Origin: Bradyrhizobium diazoefficiens
Lineage (GTDB): Bacteria; Pseudomonadota; Alphaproteobacteria; Rhizobiales; Xanthobacteraceae
Reading direction: 5' to 3'
Length of the DNA stretch: 64,000 bases
Assembly (NCBI RefSeq): GCF_016612535.1
Contig: NZ_JAENXS010000002.1
Coordinates: 186,001-250,000 of the forward strand
Every line of letters begins with the position of its first letter. Position 1 is the first letter of the stretch. The notes under the pieces were generated by a model. It did no database searches, was not told the origin of the DNA, and was given only the letters and a program-made list of their open reading frames with translations. Below, piece after piece: positions 15,624-24,410 of this stretch. The position numbers and the translations under genes were made by a program.

Positions 15624-16894
15624 CGCGCGCTCTCCCGGGCCAGCGCAAATGGGTTGCCGACCAGGCCTTCGATGGTGGCAACCCCGGCATGGAAGTTCGA
15701 AAGCGCCTCCTGCTCGCGCAGCCGCGCCTGCGTCACGCTCGCCCGGGCGTCGAGCACTTCGAGCAGGGTGAAGCGGCCCTGGCCGTAGCCCTGCGAGATC
15801 GCCTCCACCGCTTCGCTCGCCTTGGGGATCGCGGTCTCGCGCAGCACTGCGAGCTCGCGCAGCGAGCCCTGGAGCGAGTCGTAGGCGCGGCCGGCGACCA
15901 CGATCAGCGTGTTGCGGTTGGCCTCGCGCTCCGCCCGGGTCTTGGCGAGGCTTTCCTGCGCCGAGAGGATGTTGCCCTGGTTCTGATCGAACACGGGGAT
16001 CGGCACCGAGACGGAGAGCCGCACGGCATCGTCATTGGTCTCGTTGAAATGGCGCCAGCCGGCGGCGATCCGCACGTCGGGATAGGGCCTGAGCCGCGCC
16101 AGCAACAGCTCGGCATTGCGCTGGGCATACACAGCGGTCCAGCGCACCAGCTGCGGATTGGCATCGATCGCGGCGACCACCGACTGGAATGTCGGGGGCT
16201 TGCCCATCGTCTCCAGCCTGCCGGAGACCTCGCCGAATTTCGCAGTGGGATCACCCATCAGCACCGCGAGCTCGCGCCGAGCGCTCGCCAGCGTCGCCTT
16301 GAAGCGCTCGCGGTCGGCCTTTACCAGCGCGGAGGCAACCTCGGCGCGGCCGGTCTCGGCGGTGGAGGAGGCGCCCGCCTCGACGCGGCGGCGGAGCAGC
16401 GGCGTCAGCTTGTCGATCGCCGTAATCTGTTCGTCGAGGATCTGGATGCGCCGCTGCGCGCCGAGCACGCCGAGGAAGGCGATCGCGGTCTCCGACAACA
16501 CCTCCAGCCTGATGGCCTTGCGCTGGATCGCCGCGACTTCGATGCCGGCCGCGCCCGCGGCGATCCGTGCGTCGCGCTTGCCGAACAATTCAAATGCCTG
16601 GCTGATCTGGAGCGTGGTCTCGGCCGATCTGATGCCGCGATAGCTGCCGGACCCGAACGAATTGTCCTGCTCATAGGACAGTTCCGGATTGATGAGGGCG
16701 CCGGCCTGGATACGCTGGCCCGTGGCGATGCCGACATCGCGCTCCGCCGCGGTCAGGCGCGGGCTCGCGGCCAATGCCCGCGTGAGCGCGGCGCGCATGG
16801 TCAGGGTCTGGGCGTGTGCGTGCTGTGTCAGCCAGGGGCTGACGACAATCGCCATCGCGCACGCGAGGCGCGCAGCCGTTCGTCTGCAAGACAT
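15620..16894 (-). CDS. czcC: TolC-family outer-membrane efflux protein (CzcC family)
   Basis: Outer-membrane channel component of the tripartite metal efflux system, 424 residues. The N-terminus is a Sec signal peptide ending in HAHAQ (cleavage near residue 29). The rest shows two similar halves rich in long amphipathic helices, as expected for OEP-family proteins, with NPELSYEQDN near the first strand. It is the first large gene of the operon, 56 nt after a small His-rich protein gene. Identification is from fold pattern and context. Confidence 0.92.
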
Positions 16895-16950
16895 GAAGGT
16901 GACCTGTGAACAATAGCATCGTGGGCGCGCGTGGCGCCCGGCTGATCAGC

Positions 16951-17316
16951 TCAGGTCAGATGTTTGGGGGGCGGGGAGTCGGTATCGGGCGCGATGCCGA
17001 TCAGCGCAGGCGCACGCTGCGGGACCGGCGCGGCAACGATGTCGCGCGTGGCTTCAGACTGCACCAGCTGCGTGACAGCAATGGAGAAACAGCCATGGCA
17101 GTGATGACCGCCGATGGCTTTGTGGTCACTGTGACCCGCTCCGCCGTCATCGAGCATCACGGCGATCTCAGAGCCGCCCGCGGGGCTGGTCACGTCGATA
17201 TCGTGCGCGCCGTGCAGCGCGCCCGACAGCAGGTACATGCTTGCCACCAGCACAGCCACAAGCCCGCGCCAGTTGCGCTCGGACCAAAAGCTAAGAGGGC
17301 GGTAGGTTGCGACCAT
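16951..17316 (-). CDS. Small His/Cys-containing envelope protein at the head of the metal-efflux operon
   Basis: A 121-residue protein with one hydrophobic helix at about residues 18-36 (signal or anchor), then an exported-looking region containing GHSDHK and the dense motif HHCHGC at 71-76, and a Pro-rich C-terminus. The frame opens at a TTG at 17328; the ATG at 17316 was chosen. Position upstream of czcCBA and the metal-ligand motif suggest a periplasmic metal-binding or sensing role, comparable in position to CzcI or CnrX-type leaders, though no sequence family is recognised. Confidence 0.7.
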   Translation of the reverse strand: MVATYRPLSFWSERNWRGLVAVLVASMYLLSGALHGAHDIDVTSPAGGSEIAVMLDDGGAGHSDHKAIGGHHCHGCFSIAVTQLVQSEATRDIVAAPVPQRAPALIGIAPDTDSPPPKHLT

Positions 17317-17596
17317 GAGGTTACTCAATCTGACCTGCCTGCGGTAGCACGGAGGCTGGAACAGTGTCGACCCGCAACATTGTTACGTGTGGGGAACTCG
17401 ATGTCGCACGGGCCCAAGAGGAAAAGGCCCCAGCCCGGGGCTGACCGGCTGAGGCCTTTGTGCTCACAAACTTCATCCTTGGGACTTGCAGTGACAATTC
17501 AGGTCTCGCGGGTTCGTTCCCTGCGAACCACCGAAATTAGGAACGTTCGCCGGTCCCCCTCATTAGCGCCCCGGAGCCTTTGAGGAGGATGGGATT
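17317..17596. promoter_or_regulatory. Divergent intergenic region with two hairpins (czc operon leader side)
   Basis: This 280-nt gap lies between the minus-strand efflux operon and a plus-strand small membrane protein. A long hairpin at 17423-17459 has an AAAGGCC/GGCCTTT outer stem and a CAGCC/GGCTG inner stem separated by one mismatch. Read on the minus strand it is followed by TTTTCC, so it could act as a terminator or attenuator ahead of the efflux operon. A second stem, GGTTCG/CGAACC, lies at 17511-17529. No clear metal-regulator operator or promoter was found. Confidence 0.45.
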
Positions 17597-17671
17597 ATGG
17601 ACGGACTGATCTATCTGATCGGCTTGATCGTCGTGATCATGGCGATTTTGTCGTTCTTCGGCCTGCGCTGA
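17597..17671 (+). CDS. 24-residue small membrane protein
   Basis: A very short frame encoding MDGLIYLIGLIVVIMAILSF plus FGLR. It is almost entirely one hydrophobic helix with a basic C-terminus. The ATG is preceded by GAGGAGGAT, one of the strongest ribosome-binding sites in the window, and the stop lies 10 nt before the start of the next membrane-protein gene. The strong initiation signal and coupling argue for a real small protein. Function is unknown; it may be a subunit or regulator of the downstream protein. Confidence 0.65.
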   Translation: MDGLIYLIGLIVVIMAILSFFGLR

Positions 17672-17681
17672 GGGAGCTGCG

Positions 17682-18575
17682 ATGGCAATCGAGACTTTCG
17701 TGCAGGAAGACGTGACGGAAGGCGGTCTCATGGCCGCTGAGGAGCGCTGGAGCATCCAGTGGAGCTCCATCATCGCTGGCGCTTTCGCAGCCGGCGCAAT
17801 GTCATTCATCCTTGTCGGCTTTGGCGTGGCGATCGGCCTTGGCGTGAGCTCGGCCTCGCCGACCTGGCGCGATGCATCGGCGGCGCTGGCGCTGTTGTCG
17901 GGGCTTTATCTGATCATCCAGGCGATCGTCAGCTTCGGCTTCGGCGGCTACATCGCCGGCCGGACGGCACGACCGGCGCCTGCGCTGGCAACGATCGAGG
18001 ATGACGGCGAGCGGCGCGACGGGCTTCATGGGCTGACGTCCTGGGCGCTCGCCATGCTCATCGGCGCGGCGCTGCTGGCGATCATTGGTGCTGCGGCGAT
18101 CGACCGCTCGCCGATGCGCAGCTCAGCCGGGAATGCGAGCTCCGCAGAGCCGCTATTGAGCTACGAGCTCGACAAGCTGTTCCGCGCGCCCCGGCGGGCG
18201 GCCAACACCGACATGCGGGAAGCCCGTGCTGAAGCTGGGCGCATCCTGATGACGTCATCCAGCCATAGCGGCGTCGGCACCGATGATCGCGCCTATCTCG
18301 TGCAACAGGTCGTTGCCTTGACGGGGCTGTCTGCGCCGGATGCCGAGCGTCGGGTCGATGGGTCGATCGCCGCCTCTCAGACGGCAATCAGCCGCGCCCG
18401 GCGTAATTCGGTGATCGTCGCATTCTCGGTTGCGGCGGCGGCCCTGATCGGTGCCGCCGTCGCCTGGGCTGCGGCCGTCGCCGGCGGCCGGCATCGCGAT
18501 GGCGAGCCGCTGCCAAACTGGATGGCGAGCTCGAACCGCTTTCATCGCGGCCGTCGCGCGATGCCGGTGCCGTAG
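17682..18575 (+). CDS. Hypothetical multi-pass membrane protein
   Basis: A 297-residue protein with hydrophobic segments at about 28-55, 66-92, 120-140 and 243-268, separated by a soluble region (about 150-240) rich in Ala, Arg and Ser. The first helices are Gly/Ala-rich (SIIAGAFAAGAMSFILVGFG). No enzyme motif is recognised. It follows the 24-residue membrane protein by 10 nt and probably shares its transcript. It converges with pepT. Confidence 0.75.
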   Translation: MAIETFVQEDVTEGGLMAAEERWSIQWSSIIAGAFAAGAMSFILVGFGVAIGLGVSSASPTWRDASAALALLSGLYLIIQAIVSFGFGGYIAGRTARPAPALATIEDDGERRDGLHGLTSWALAMLIGAALLAIIGAAAIDRSPMRSSAGNASSAEPLLSYELDKLFRAPRRAANTDMREARAEAGRILMTSSSHSGVGTDDRAYLVQQVVALTGLSAPDAERRVDGSIAASQTAISRARRNSVIVAFSVAAAALIGAAVAWAAAVAGGRHRDGEPLPNWMASSNRFHRGRRAMPVP

Positions 18576-18585
18576 CGGACCAAGC

Positions 18586-19833
18586 TTACGCGTTCTCCTC
18601 CCAGATCATCGCCAGATGAACGATGGTCTGGACCGCCTTCTCCATGTCCTGCCGGCTGACCCACTCCAGCCGCGAGTGAAATGCGTGCTCGCCGGCGAAG
18701 ATGTTGGGGCAGGGCAGGCCCATGAAGGAGAGGCGGGAGCCGTCGGTGCCGCCGCGGATCGCGGTGCGCATCGGGCGCAGGCCGGCGCGGCGGATCGCCT
18801 CGATGGCGTATTCGAGGATGTGAGGGTGACGGTCGATCACCTGCTTCATGTTGCGGTACTGCTCGCGCACCTCGAACGTGTAGGTCGAGCGCGGATAGTC
18901 CTTCATCACGTCCTTGACGATGCCCTCGAGCAGGACTTCCTTCTCCTTCAGCCCCTCCTCGGTGAAGTCGCGTACGATGAAGGAGAGCCGCGCCTGTTCC
19001 AGCGCGCCCTCAATGCCGACCGGGTGCAGGAATCCCTGCTTGCCCGACGTCGTCTCCGGCGAACAGCCTTCCTTGGGGAGACGCTCGACGATGGCAGCCG
19101 CGATCTTGATCGCGTGTTCCATCTTGCCCTTGGCATAGCCGGGATGGGCGCTGACGCCGGTGATGACGACGGTGGCGCCGTCGGCCGAGAACGTCTCGTC
19201 CTCGACGCTGCCCGCGCTCTCGCCGTCCATGGTGTAACCGAAATCGGCCCCTAGCTTCTTGATGTCGACATTGTCGACGCCGCGGCCGATCTCCTCGTCG
19301 GGCGTGAACAGGATCTTGACGGTGCCGTGCTTCACATCGGGGTTGTTGATGAAGAAATGCGCGGCATCCATGATCTCGGCGACACCGGCCTTGTTGTCGG
19401 CCCCGAGCAGCGTGGTGCCGTCGGTGGTGATGATGTCGTTGCCGATCTGGTTCTTCAGCGCGGGGTGCTCGGCGAAGCGGATCACCTGAGTCGTATCGCC
19501 CGGCAAGGTGATGTCGCCGCCGCGATAGTTCTTCAGCACTTGCGGCTTGACGTTCTTGCCGGTGACGTCGGGCGATGTGTCCATGTGCGAGCAGAAGCAG
19601 ATCACCGGCACCTTCTTAGGTGTATTGGCCGGGATCGTTGCGTAGACGTAGCCGTAATCGTCGAGATGGGCATCCGTGACGCCCATGGCCTTGAGCTCGG
19701 TGACGAGAACGCGGCCGAGATCCTTCTGCTTCTCGGTCGACGGCGAGGCCGGGGAATTCGGATCGGACTGGGTGTCGATAGTGACGTAGCGCAAGAAGCG
19801 CTCGGTCACGGTATGCGCGAAGGTCAGGGACAT
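18586..19833 (-). CDS. pepT: Peptidase T (tripeptide aminopeptidase)
   Basis: Cytoplasmic dinuclear-zinc aminotripeptidase of family M20B, removing the N-terminal residue of tripeptides. Length is 415 residues. Metal and catalytic residues expected for the family are visible: His83 and Asp85 in CSHMDTSPD, Asp146 in LGADNKAG, and Glu180-Glu181 in TPDEEIGRG. A further His lies in GGTDGSRLSF-adjacent C-terminal sequence. It is monocistronic by spacing. Confidence 0.95.
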   Translation of the reverse strand: MSLTFAHTVTERFLRYVTIDTQSDPNSPASPSTEKQKDLGRVLVTELKAMGVTDAHLDDYGYVYATIPANTPKKVPVICFCSHMDTSPDVTGKNVKPQVLKNYRGGDITLPGDTTQVIRFAEHPALKNQIGNDIITTDGTTLLGADNKAGVAEIMDAAHFFINNPDVKHGTVKILFTPDEEIGRGVDNVDIKKLGADFGYTMDGESAGSVEDETFSADGATVVITGVSAHPGYAKGKMEHAIKIAAAIVERLPKEGCSPETTSGKQGFLHPVGIEGALEQARLSFIVRDFTEEGLKEKEVLLEGIVKDVMKDYPRSTYTFEVREQYRNMKQVIDRHPHILEYAIEAIRRAGLRPMRTAIRGGTDGSRLSFMGLPCPNIFAGEHAFHSRLEWVSRQDMEKAVQTIVHLAMIWEENA

Positions 19834-19937
19834 GTCTGGTCAAACCGCCGGGTCTTTGGGGGAAGTGGGCAGTATAGCAGAAAAGCGGGCCAGGTTGCGG
19901 CCGGACATGGGCGGATCAGGCTTTACGAAAGGTAGCG

Positions 19938-20237
19938 TCAGATCGCCTCTTTCAGTTCCTTGACGGGGCGGAATGCGACCTTCTTGCTCGCCTTGATGTG
20001 GATCGGCTCGCCGGTCGCCGGATTACGCCCGGTGCGGGCCGCGCGCTTGCGGACCTGGAGGATGCCGAGACCGACGATACGGACGCGGTCGCCCTTCTTG
20101 AGGTGCCTGGCGATCAGGTCGACCATGTCGGTGAGGACGGCCTCGGCGCGCTTCTTAGAGAGGTCCTGGCTTTCCGCGATGTCGGCTGCCAGGTGCTTGA
20201 GCGTGATCGTGGCTGGAGCAGCTGCCTTCTTCGCCAT
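19938..20237 (-). CDS. HU-family DNA-binding protein
   Basis: Small nucleoid-associated protein of 99 residues. Residues 1-9 are a Lys/Ala-rich extension (MAKKAAAPA), followed by the helical dimerisation region and the DNA-binding arm region; RTGRNPATGEPIHIKA is the conserved HU/IHF signature. The frame is open further upstream, but the ATG at 20237 has GGAGACC before it and gives the expected length. It is slightly longer at the N-terminus than classical HU and could be a paralogue rather than the main HupB. Confidence 0.92.
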   Translation of the reverse strand: MAKKAAAPATITLKHLAADIAESQDLSKKRAEAVLTDMVDLIARHLKKGDRVRIVGLGILQVRKRAARTGRNPATGEPIHIKASKKVAFRPVKELKEAI

Positions 20238-20471
20238 GTCTGGTCTCCTCGGGGGCGCGCGGAAGCCTGCTGGCTCCCAAACTGCCAAGTTCCGGCAGGC
20301 CTAGACGATTCGGGATGCGACTGACTACGCCGGCCGTCCGGCGAGGGGCACTGTCATGCGATTTGTCAGGCGAATCCACGCGTTGGCTAGCGCCGTTCGC
20401 GCGATCTGCGGCACCATACCGTCGATGAGGCTGAGGATGTGTTGCTAAGTTTTTGAAGATATTGCCAAAAA

Positions 20472-20548
<77 letters not shown>

Positions 20549-20748
20549 GTGACGCGTATGTGTCCGCGCGGAACGAGGGGGGACTTAAAGGGGGGACATG
20601 GTGAAGTCAAGGACGTTGCGTTCACGGCGACCAAACGCCGGATCGAGCCGGGCAGGACCGTATCGCTACGGCCGGGACGGCTGCCTCGGGGCTTCGAATC
20701 AATCAATGATGTTACAAGCTCCACAGGCAATTTCCGGGGACAATTGGC

Positions 20749-22974
20749 TTGACCGTCGGCTCGCGCGCCTTCCAGAACGCAAGGCTCCAGAAGAAATTCA
20801 AGAAGGACGCGGACGCCGCGCTGGCGGCGGCCCATCAGGCCTATGGCAACGGGCGGTTCGCCGACGTCGAAACGCTGTGCCGGCGGATCCTCGAGGTGCT
20901 TCCGGATCATTTCGACACGCTGCATCTGCTCGGGGTCTGTCTCAGCGGCGATCCGAAGCGGCTTGAGGAGGCTGAGCGGGTCCTGCGCGCCGCGATCGCG
21001 ATGAGCCCGCGCGCGGCCAACGTCTATTGCGATCTCGGCACGGTGCTGTTCGACCTCAAGCGCTATGACGATGCGCGGGCCATTCAGGAGAAGGGGATCG
21101 CGCTCAATCCGAATTTCCCGATGGCCCTGACCAATCTCGGCAATACGCTGATGCATCTGGCGCTGCCGCTGGAGGCGATCGAACTGCACGAGCGCGCCAT
21201 CCGATTGAAGCCCGACTATGCCGATGCCTATTGCAATCGCGGCATGGTCGAGCTGCGGATCTGGCACTCCGAGCAGGCCGCGCAAAGCTTCGAGCGCGCG
21301 CTGGCGTTTCAACCGAAGCATCAGGAGGCGTTGGCCGGCCGGGGCATGGCCTTGCTGGAGATGCGCGATTACGCGGCCGCGGAAACCGCCCTGAATACGT
21401 CCCTGACGCTGAGGCCGGGCAATGCCAAGGTCCTGGCCCATCGGGCGCGGCTGCATATCCGGCTGCTGCGCCTCGAACAGGCGGAACGCGACGTCGACGC
21501 GGCGCTCGCGATCGCTCCGACGCTCGAACTGGCGCTGCGCGAAAAGGCGCTCATCAGTCTGCTCCTGAACAAGCCGACGCAGGCCATGGCGGCCTGCAAG
21601 AAGCTGCTCGAGCAGAGTCCAAAATCGGAGATCGCGATCAGCCTGATGGGATCGTGTTTCGCCAGCCACGGCGAGATCGCAACCGCGATCGAGCATTTCG
21701 ACCGGGCGCTGGAGCTCAAGCCCGACTTCGAGGATGCGATCAACAGGAAGATCTTCGCGCTCGACTTCCTGCCCGGCGCGGATTTCGCGATGTTGCAGGC
21801 CGCGCGCAAATACTGGTGGGACAATATCGGCGGCAGGATTCCGCAGCGACCCCTTCGGCCGCGGGAGCTCGATCCCGACAGGCGCCTGGTGGTGGGTTAC
21901 GTGTCTGCCGATTTCAGGCGCCACTCCGCCGGCTTCATCTTCATGCCGGTGCTGCGGCATTGCGATCACACCAATTTCGAGGTCGTCTGCTATTCGTCGT
22001 CTCCGCTGCAGGATGAGATGACCGACGAGTTCCGCTCGTTCGCGGATCGCTGGGTCGATGCGGTGTTGCTGTCCGATGAACAATTGACGGATCGCATCGA
22101 GGAAGACGGGATCGACATCCTGGTCGATCTCTCCGGTCACTCCGGCGGCAGTCGCCTCGGGATGTTCTCGCGCAAGCCCGCACCGATCCAGGTGTCGGCC
22201 TGGGGCGCGCCGACCGGCACGGGTCTGAAGACCATCGACTATATCTTTGCGGACCCGGTCGCGATTCCCAAAGCCGCGCGGCCTGAGTTCGCCGAAAAGA
22301 TCCACGATCTGCCGTGCATGCTGACGATGTCAGAGCCTGCGCCGGGCTTGTACCGGCCGGACTTGCCGATGCTGCGCAACGGCTACGTCACCTTCGGCAG
22401 CTTCAACCGGATCGACAAGATCTCGAACGAGGTGCTGCCGGTGTGGTCCAGGCTGCTGTGCGAGCTGCCGGGATCGAAGCTCGTCATCAAGCACGGTGCG
22501 CTCGACGATGCCGGCCTCCGCGATGGCCTGGTCGCCCGTTTCGTCGAGCATGGCGTCAGCCCGGACAGCGTGGTCTGCCTGGGGGCGAGTCCGCGCGACG
22601 CGCATCTCGCCGAATACGCAGAGATCGACATCTCGCTCGATCCGTTCCCGCAGAACGGTGGCGCCGGCACCTGGGAATCCCTTCACATGGGCGTGCCTGT
22701 GATCGCCAAGCTCGGCCTCACGACTTCGGGGCGGGCGGCGGGCGGCATTCTCAGGGCGATCGGCCTCGACGACTGGGTCGCGGCGGATGACGAAACCTAT
22801 ATCGCGATTGCCAAGCGGTTTGCGGGGGCCCCGGCTGCGCTGGCAGCGCTGCGGGAGGAGCTGCCGGCCCGGATCGCGGCTTCGGCGGCGGGAAATGGCG
22901 CGACCTATACTCGCCATGTGGAGGCGGCGTATCGCCAGTTCTGGCGCGACTATTGCGCGGCGCAAGGCAAGTGA
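20749..22974 (+). CDS. TPR protein with SPINDLY/O-GlcNAc transferase-like (GT41) domain
   Basis: A 741-residue protein with two parts. Residues about 20-355 form roughly nine tetratricopeptide repeats (for example YCDLGTVLFDLKRYDDA and YCNRGMVELRIWHSEQA). Residues about 375-735 match the split catalytic lobes of GT41 glycosyltransferases: GYVSADFRRHSAGFIF, DILVDLSGHSGGSRLG, VTFGSFNRIDKIS and FPQNGGAGTWESLHMGVPV. The nucleotide-sugar donor and the acceptor are unknown; eukaryotic homologues use UDP-GlcNAc or GDP-fucose on Ser/Thr. The start is TTG at 20749, with GGGGAC upstream; no closer ATG fits. It is encoded alone. Confidence 0.9.
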   Translation: MTVGSRAFQNARLQKKFKKDADAALAAAHQAYGNGRFADVETLCRRILEVLPDHFDTLHLLGVCLSGDPKRLEEAERVLRAAIAMSPRAANVYCDLGTVLFDLKRYDDARAIQEKGIALNPNFPMALTNLGNTLMHLALPLEAIELHERAIRLKPDYADAYCNRGMVELRIWHSEQAAQSFERALAFQPKHQEALAGRGMALLEMRDYAAAETALNTSLTLRPGNAKVLAHRARLHIRLLRLEQAERDVDAALAIAPTLELALREKALISLLLNKPTQAMAACKKLLEQSPKSEIAISLMGSCFASHGEIATAIEHFDRALELKPDFEDAINRKIFALDFLPGADFAMLQAARKYWWDNIGGRIPQRPLRPRELDPDRRLVVGYVSADFRRHSAGFIFMPVLRHCDHTNFEVVCYSSSPLQDEMTDEFRSFADRWVDAVLLSDEQLTDRIEEDGIDILVDLSGHSGGSRLGMFSRKPAPIQVSAWGAPTGTGLKTIDYIFADPVAIPKAARPEFAEKIHDLPCMLTMSEPAPGLYRPDLPMLRNGYVTFGSFNRIDKISNEVLPVWSRLLCELPGSKLVIKHGALDDAGLRDGLVARFVEHGVSPDSVVCLGASPRDAHLAEYAEIDISLDPFPQNGGAGTWESLHMGVPVIAKLGLTTSGRAAGGILRAIGLDDWVAADDETYIAIAKRFAGAPAALAALREELPARIAASAAGNGATYTRHVEAAYRQFWRDYCAAQGK

Positions 22975-23023
22975 TTCAAGAGCTTGGCCCGAATTGTTCA
23001 GATCCTGGCTCGTCAGGTTCTGC

Positions 23024-23053
23024 CAAAAATAAAGGCCGCCCCGAGGCGGCCGT
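23024..23053 (-). terminator. Bidirectional-looking intrinsic terminator
   Basis: GGCCGCC (23034-23040) pairs with GGCGGCC (23045-23051) around CCGA. On the minus strand it is followed by TTTATTTTT, making a strong terminator for the small membrane protein gene just upstream of it. It could also end the plus-strand glycosyltransferase transcript, with a shorter T-run. Confidence 0.8.
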
Positions 23054-23083
23054 TTCGTCTCAAACCGGACCTTTTTACCGCTG

Positions 23084-23287
23084 TTAGCGGATCTCAGAGG
23101 TGCCCGCGCTCGTGATCGCTACCGGCTTGCCGGCCTTGAGCACGTGGGTGGACTGGGCGGTCTGGCTGTAATCGGCGTTGGTGCGAGCTGCGATCCCGAA
23201 GGCGGCCACGACTATGCCGGCCACCAGCGCCACCACCACGATCTTCAGGTGGGTACCCCGATCTGCAGAGTGAATTGAGTGGTTCAT
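23084..23287 (-). CDS. Small single-pass membrane protein
   Basis: A 67-residue protein with a soluble N-terminus containing His and Asp, one hydrophobic helix at about residues 15-35 (KIVVVALVAGIVVAAFGIAA), and a short C-terminal tail probably on the periplasmic side. The ATG is preceded by GGGAGGCTCTG, a good ribosome-binding site, and a strong terminator follows. No family is recognised; it is likely a lineage-restricted gene with its own promoter. Confidence 0.7.
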   Translation of the reverse strand: MNHSIHSADRGTHLKIVVVALVAGIVVAAFGIAARTNADYSQTAQSTHVLKAGKPVAITSAGTSEIR

Positions 23288-23502
23288 CAGAGCCTCCCGA
23301 CGGGCTTTGGCGCCGTCTGTCGGTTGATGTCTTAAGGAGCATCTGTTTCCGGATCGTTTCGCGGGTTCCGCAAAATGGTTTCATCTGGGCATTTGGCCGT
23401 TTCGGCTTAAGCAGTCTTACCTGCCGCGTAATCGCGGCGGCCAAATCGCTCCGTCATGATTGCTTCCATCGGCCGCGAACAATCCGGCAAGGGAGAAGCA
23501 CC

Positions 23503-24405
23503 ATGAACCGTCGAAACGTCCTCGAAGCCACGTTGCTTGGAACCGCCTTGGCGGCGGTGTCAGGCGCCAGTGCGCCAGCGGCCCAGCAGATTGCACGATC
23601 GCCCTATGTGACCGCGAAGGACGGCACAAGGCTGTTCGTGCAGGATTGGGGCAACGGGAAACCGGTGCTGCTGCTGACTGCCTGGACCTTCGATGGCACC
23701 ACCTGGGGCAGCCAGATTGAAGCTCTCACTGCGAAAGGCTTTCGTTGCGTTGCGCTTGACCGGCGCGGGCATGGCCGGTCCGAGATGCCGTCCGCAGGTT
23801 ATGACCTGGAGACCCTGACCGACGACGTCGCCTCGGTGATCGAGGCGCGCGACCTGCGCGATGTTGCGCTGGTCGGGTTCTCCATGGGGTCGGTCGAGGC
23901 GGTGAACTATCTCGCACGATACGGATCGGACCGCATCGCAAGGCTGGTGCTGGTCGCGCCGACGACGCCGTTCCTTGTCAAGACCGAGGACAATCCGGAT
24001 GCGCTCCCGAAGGCCATGATCGAGACTGACCAGGCGGCTGTCGCCCGCGACTTCGTCAAATGGATCTCAGCGAACGAAGCGCCGTTCTTCCTGCCCGAGA
24101 CGCCCGAGATCACGCGGACTTGGATTCGCCAGATGATGCTGAGCGTGCCGCTGCCGGTGGCAATGGCCTGTCGCAAGAGCATGGCGTTCGCGGATCTGCG
24201 AGCGGCTGCCGCCGGGATCGATCGCCCCACCCTGATCCTTCAGGGCGACAAGGATGCCAGCGCGCCGCTGCCATTGACGGGTGCCAAGACCGCAAAACTG
24301 ATCAAGGGCAGCAAGCTGACCGTCTACGAGGGCGCGCCGCACCCGCTCCCGCTGACGCATGGCGAGCGCCTGATTGCGGACATGCTCGCGTTCATGAATG
24401 CGTGA
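23503..24405 (+). CDS. Alpha/beta hydrolase with N-terminal export signal
   Basis: A 300-residue hydrolase of the non-heme haloperoxidase/arylesterase-like group. The nucleophile elbow is GFSMGS, the oxyanion region is around LTAWTFDG, the acidic residue lies in LQGDKDAS, and a candidate catalytic His lies in EGAPHPLPLTH. The N-terminus MNRRNVLEATLLGTALAAVS resembles a twin-arginine or Sec signal, so the enzyme is probably periplasmic. The open frame extends to 23275, but the ATG at 23503 has GGGAGAAG upstream and starts the signal peptide. Substrate is unknown. Confidence 0.85.
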   Translation: MNRRNVLEATLLGTALAAVSGASAPAAQQIARSPYVTAKDGTRLFVQDWGNGKPVLLLTAWTFDGTTWGSQIEALTAKGFRCVALDRRGHGRSEMPSAGYDLETLTDDVASVIEARDLRDVALVGFSMGSVEAVNYLARYGSDRIARLVLVAPTTPFLVKTEDNPDALPKAMIETDQAAVARDFVKWISANEAPFFLPETPEITRTWIRQMMLSVPLPVAMACRKSMAFADLRAAAAGIDRPTLILQGDKDASAPLPLTGAKTAKLIKGSKLTVYEGAPHPLPLTHGERLIADMLAFMNA

Positions 24406-24410
24406 GCGCC

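Noticed and set aside
17491..17535. tRNA- or tmRNA-like T-arm sequence (GGTTCG...CGAACC)
   Set aside because: No complete acceptor stem, D-arm or anticodon arm can be formed around it.
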